Shown here: positions 24,561 through 30,500 of the stretch, piece by piece
Position numbering within the stretch: position 1 is the first letter of the stretch
Layout of the letters: each line of letters begins with the position of its first letter
Source of the DNA: Nelumbo lutea
Taxonomy: Eukaryota; Streptophyta; Magnoliopsida; Proteales; Nelumbonaceae
Direction: 5' to 3'
NCBI GenBank assembly: GCA_022828595.1
Contig: JAKGHH010000007.1
Location: 64,840,727 to 64,904,726 of the forward strand
DNA length: 64,000 nt
Notes under the pieces: generated by a model
What the model was told of the DNA's origin: nothing
Seen by the model: only the letters and a program-made list of their open reading frames with translations
Databases searched by the model: none
Made by a program: the position numbers and the translations under genes

Positions 24561-27500
24561 ATATTTTATTATAAGCTTGATTAGGATTGCGAACTTGGTT
24601 TGAGATCGGGTATTGTGAAGCTCAAACTCGACTTGACCAACCAACCAACTCAAGTCGAGCTCAACTTGAATTCAATTACTTGTGAACCAATTTCGAGTAT
24701 TTAGCGAGCCAAGCTCGAGTAGCTCGTGAAAAGGCTCGGCTTGTGCCTAATGTGTGTGAAACATTGGGGCACATCAGTCTCAATGTGATCTCCAATAGAT
24801 CTAGATCTAGGTGACGAAGTTACTCTTCTGAAATCCAAGTAGCATTGGTCTTGGGATGACCTTTTCATTTGACAAGATAAGACTGATAACCACCTAGTTT
24901 GGAAGTGAGAATCTCATCTTGAAGAATACTCTCGATTTTCTCGACATGTGAAGACTGAACTCAAGCAAAATGGGTACGTGTACTGAAGGGGAAGTAGTTT
25001 TGGTTGTGGGCACACCTACAGATAGAGTAAGAGGCTCGAAGGTGCATCGGTAAGGAAATAAAACCTCCACATTGACAGTTGAACTAATTACCATGTTTGA
25101 AGGTAAGTCAAGTTCATATGCATTAGGTCCTATCTTTCAGATGATGCAGAATGGGCCATTGGCTTGGGCGTATATAATGTTTTGAAGGAATTCTTTAGGT
25201 AATGCTCAAGATGCATGTGAACCATGACATAATCTCCCTCATTGAATTCCTTATTTTTGCGATGTGTATTTGCAACAAGTTTATAGTTCTCATTACTTAA
25301 AGAAATTTTTTGTCTTATACTAGTATGCAAATCACAGATAGGTTGGGCACAAGAATCAGTAGAAGCAGAAGAATGGGAATTTGGAGGTAAGGGAACAATG
25401 TCAACAGGTGTACAGGTATACGAAGGGTAAACTCATGGACAATCTGAAAAGGTGTTTTACCAGTTGATCGGTTGAGTAAATTGTTATAAACAAATTCTTT
25501 CTGAGTTAGAATATGCAAAGGTTTTCTTTTTGATGGGCCGATGGGGAACACTTTCTTTTTGGATATATCCTTCTTGGATGGTTTAGCTGGTTTCACAAGG
25601 ATAGATTCCCCATTGTTCTTGATGATGTATTCATTTGGTTGTTCGCAATGGGTAACATTCATATCATATAACCATGGATTCCCCAATAAGACATGAGCGA
25701 CATCCATAGGGGGAACATTGCACTAGATCTTATCTAAATAACCACCAATCTGGATAGGAACCAAACACCTATCAATTATGGGTAGAGAAGTCTTATCTAC
25801 CCTAGCTACTCTATATGGTTGTAGGTGTGGTTTGGTTCAGGTTTGAGTTTCATTCTTGCTATGGAAAATTTGAACACCACATTCATGAAACTGCCTGCAT
25901 TAATGACAACTTTGCACACATCCCCACATTTAAAATAAGCTTGAAAAATTCTAGTGAGCCTCCAATCATCTGTTTCAGGAATGGACAGAATGCACCTCAT
26001 AACATTAAGGTGGTAGTCAACTCAACCTTGGCCATCTTCAAATTCAGGCTCAGAGGGTTCCTTTAAAGACTCAACAATTTGATCGACATTTTCACCCTCA
26101 AAAGATTCTTCTACGTTTGTGCATGTGGTGAAAGTTCAGTTAGGACAATGTGAAGCAACATGTTCTTTACCATGGCAATTAAAATATTTAATGTAAGACC
26201 TTTTTTTGTTGTGAACTAGTAGTGTTAGTGTTGGTTCTTTGAATAGGATTGTTACTATGACTAGACATCGTTGGTTTTGATTGTGTAGGCTTATTTGTCC
26301 TTCAAAAAGACATTGACTTGGACATGAATTTGGGTGCTTGGGTCTGTCTATCTTGGGAAGATATGTTGAAAGGTAGAAAACTTTTGGATAGGGCAAGTAG
26401 AATATCTAGGATTATGAACTATGCATTTGATTGAATCAGCTATATACAATTTCAGATTCTGGTTGGATTCACCTAAAATTGACAAATTCGAAATTTCTAA
26501 TTTTGGCTCATATGGTCAGTTGCATTGTTCATAATCTGAAATCTCGAATTAGAAAACTTTTGGGTCTCTCCGCAGCTCAATCAGACATCCGATTTGATTA
26601 TCTTGGATTCGGATGAGCCATATACAATTTTGGATCAGATTCAGATGGGGCAAGTAGAATTTGATTGAAAATCGGATCGGATTTGGGTTTACCCCTATCC
26701 GTTCCGATAAAAATCCCACTCAGATATATATATTTATATATATATATATATTAATATGTTATATATAATATATTATGTATAATATCTTTAAACCTTTGTT
26801 TTCATTGAACTTTTAAGAGTTGTTTTGAATAAAAAAATTTAAAGTCTTTTGTGTATATTTAGTACATAATTGGGCTTCTGAACAAGATAATTTTATATTG
26901 GGCCTAAAATATGTACATCAGAGTTGGATGGAATTCAAAATCCGAAAAATCCAATCGGATTCGAACTCGGATGCACATCTGATTGGATTTGGATGCCATT
27001 AATTCCTTGTGGGTTGAACTTGAATTTAGGTGAATCTGATCTAATTACAGGCCTAATGGTAAGCCTCTTCTATGGTGTCAGGAGAATGCAGATTCATTTT
27101 CCTTTCTAGTTAAGGACTCAATCCATTAATGAACTTAGTGAGAGTCACCCATTGTTCTATTCTTATATCACATTTCATAGACAAGTCCTCAAATCAGTTA
27201 AGGTAATCAGTCACAGTTAATGACCCTTGTTTTAAGTTCATCTATTGCCAATAGTTGCCTCTTATAATATGTGTGAAAATATTTTTCTTTCATTTTTTCA
27301 TTCATTTCAGCCCACGAAGTGATGAGTGCCTCACCTACATGCTCAATGTCCTGTTGAATTTTTTAACTTACATTTTTACTTTTACAATTTTTAAATACAT
27401 CAATTATGACATCAGCATTGCATAAGTCAGGTAAACAATTCAAAATATTGAGCAATCCCTAAGCTATCCTTTCCATTGTTAAATGAAGTTTGTGTTCAGA

Positions 27501-30500
27501 AAAAGCTGAAATAAAAATGAAAAGCAACATTGGAGAAAAAATATGCTTGTTAAAATTAATTACTTTCTTATCTTCGTTTTTCTTAAATTTAGGAATTATA
27601 TTTTTCAAATTTCCTGATTTAACCTTTAACTCTTACATTTTTTCTCTGCTTCACAGCCTGTGCTTGCTGTTATGTACTTGGTGCAGTACATGCCAACAAT
27701 TGGCTACTGGCTCATGGACAAGGTACTACCTGTTGCTAGATAAACATCAACATGTGTGTCCATATCATACATGCAAAAGCGTTACTACCCTGTGAGACAC
27801 TAAGATATCATAACTAGTAAACTTGACCATGTAAATAGGATTTTGAATTCATTTGCAGTAATGGACTAAAATGTCTGACTTTGAGCTGCTTTCTTCTTTC
27901 TCCATGTGTCCCAAATATATGCTTGTATTACTTTAATGGTTACCCACTTTCTGTATATTATCCATAATTCAACGACCATAAGTTGGATAGTGTTGCCATG
28001 CTGTGATTGCTACATGTAAATGAATATAAATGGTTTGAAATGGTGTTGATGATTAAGTTTGTCTATTGAGGATTCCATGTATGGGCTATAGCTTCACAAA
28101 AATATGAACTGCATTGAGCAATCTGGATTAAATCCTATATGACCCACATAGAAAGGAAGTGTTGTGAACAGTGCATGAGGTGCTTCTAGATGCTAAAGTG
28201 CAGCAAGGTGCAACTATTGCACCTTATCTTGATATTGCCAATAGTACAGACCTTTTGCACTTGGGTGTGCCCATCAGCTGAAGTTCAAGGTGCAAAAAGT
28301 GTATCCCAGTGGAGGCCTGCATATTTATTTTTTATAATATTCTATCTTTATGCTTCTGCAACCAGTGTTTTAAAAGGCGTGGGAGGCGTACGCCTGGAGG
28401 CATGCCTCTAGGCAAGGCACTCCCAAAACGCCCTGAGGCGTAAGCCAGAGGCGCTGACACCTCTGAGGCGTACACCTCTTGTGCTTTTTTCATGAGGCTT
28501 GCTAGAGGCGTACGCCTCATGCGCCTCATGCACATCTGATATAAAAAGACAGAAAGAAAAAGAAAAAAGAAAAAAGGGAAGGAAAGGAAAGGAAAAAAAA
28601 AAAAAAGAGAAGGGAAAGAAAAAGAAAGAGAAGAAAAAAAGAGAAAAGGAAAGGAAAGGGAAGGGAAGAAAAGATAAGGGGAAAGAAAGTGGTTTGCCCC
28701 CTGCCCCTTCGGCTGGTGGGGCTTTGCCCCCTTTTCGATGTAGCCCAATTTGTTTTTATGTTTTTTTTTTTCGAGTTAGGGGTCTTGCTTTGCTTTGGTG
28801 AGCTCGCTTCACTCGCTCGTCTCTGCTTCAACAAGACCCCCCCCCCCTTTCAACTGATGTTATGCATCTTTATTCTTCTTTATACAAAAGATTTTTATTA
28901 AAAATAAAAAAAAAATGAGATCCTCCCTTCTTCTTCATCGGGAGGCTTACGCCTCTTGCGTTCTGAACTACGCCTCACACCTCTAGGTAGTAGAATGCCT
29001 TGCGTCACGCCTCCGTGTTTTAAAACATTGTCTGCAACTAAAGATTTATAGTATGGTATCACATATTTTGTCTATTTATTCAGCACAGTACTCTTGTCAC
29101 CATATCATACAACTTTTACATACAGTCATGCATGTGTCAACTTCATTGGTATAGGTCCTCTAGTTTTCTTTTCTTATGCTGCTTCTGATTTTGTTTGTGT
29201 TTTAAGTTGCATCTGTTGTTATTATTGCGAGTCCAAAATTTCCTCTAGGATGTTTCATTGGCATTTCTATGTGTTTTAACCAACCAAAGCTAAAAGTTCA
29301 TTTAATGCTTCATTATTGTTTAGAAAATTTCAAGCATCATCTCATACTCTCTTGGTTTTTCAATTTCTATAAAGGTAATGATTAAAAAAGTAATCAAGGA
29401 TAAATCAAAGAAAAATAAGAGAAAGAAGTTACGAGCAGTTTTTATAGAGAGATAGAGAAGGAGATAAAGAAATGAATGAAGTGAAGAGCAAACCAACCTC
29501 GGGCCTCGATGTGAGATCCCACTAACTTTTATATATATCAGTTTGATCTGTCAACACTCCCCCCAAGCTGAGTGTAGGGATCAATCGTGCCCATCTTGCC
29601 TATTCAGTGATCAAGCTTAGCTTTATTAATTCCTTTGGTGAAGACATCAACCAATTTCTTGTCAGTGTCTACATAAGGAAGGCAAACTTCTCTTGAAACC
29701 ACCCCCTCTTTGATAACATGTTTAGTAACCTCAATGTGTTTAGTTCTGTCATGCTATACTAAGTTGTGAGCTATTTTAATAGATGGTTATCACAGTATAA
29801 CATCATACGTGTATGTACCACAAGTAACCCCTAACTCTAGTAAGGCTTAAACTCACATGTTTGATGCTCCATTGACTATAGCTCAATATTCTACCTCTAC
29901 ACTAGAATGGGCAACAACTATCTGTTTCTTGCTCCTTCAAGAAACAAGGATACGATAACCTGGTATAGAATTCTTGTCGTCAATCCTGTCCAGTTTGAAT
30001 CAATAAAACCTTTTATCCTCATGTGTCCATGACTAGAGAATACACCTCGCCCAGGTTTCTCCCTAAAGTAGGCAAGAACTCTCTTCATTGCTACAACACG
30101 TGTATCTCTAAGTCAATGCATGTATTGACCATAGTTATCAAGGCACTAAGGCAAGGCTGGGCAACAAGGGGGCGCCTGGGCGTTGCTTGGGCGATGGGAT
30201 TTAAATAAAAAACCATGAATCTCTATGGTTATTCCCTAGGTTCCATAGCAACCAGAAACGAGCTATGACAATGGTAAATCAGATGGTAAAGGCAAAAAAG
30301 TAGTAAGAGTAGCACTAGAATCCTCTTTAGATGTGGTAACAAGATTAGCATTTCCCTTTCTGTTGTTTCTGTATTGAGCACTCTTCAAATGTTTTTTCAA
30401 CCTCCAGCAAAAATCCCGTGTATATTTAGGCTTTTGTAATTATCACATTAAACCTCCTTCTGGTTAATTGAAGCGGTATATGCAGAAAAATCTTAGATTG

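Larger units (their letters stand above)
24771..27370 (-). mobile_element. Chromovirus (Ty3/gypsy) relic
   Basis: Reverse-strand order: gag ([20 protein letters not shown] and [15 protein letters not shown], about 27330-27110), a MITE-like insert, a zinc knuckle ([15 protein letters not shown]), protease ([14 protein letters not shown] and [19 protein letters not shown]), then directly integrase ([20 protein letters not shown] and [17 protein letters not shown]) and a chromodomain (LGFQ-type reading near 24830). Reverse transcriptase and RNase H are deleted. It lies in the SDR intron, antisense to the gene. Confidence 0.75.
3391..27656 (+). other. 24.3-kb intron of the SDR gene
   Basis: Runs from GTCCGTATGG to the acceptor CTGCTTCACAG. 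It contains a LINE split by two MITEs, three LTR elements nested in the second MITE, a second LINE, an RTE LINE with its own MITE, and a chromovirus relic. Removing the nested elements would leave only a few kilobases. The flanking exons join in frame. Confidence 0.75.

Noticed and set aside
24771..27370. Endogenous pararetrovirus
   Set aside because: Domain order and the chromodomain fit Ty3/gypsy chromoviruses; no movement protein or coat-like region is seen.
28332..28901. Lys-rich and Phe-rich reading frames
   Set aside because: They follow a purine/pyrimidine low-complexity tract within a MITE.
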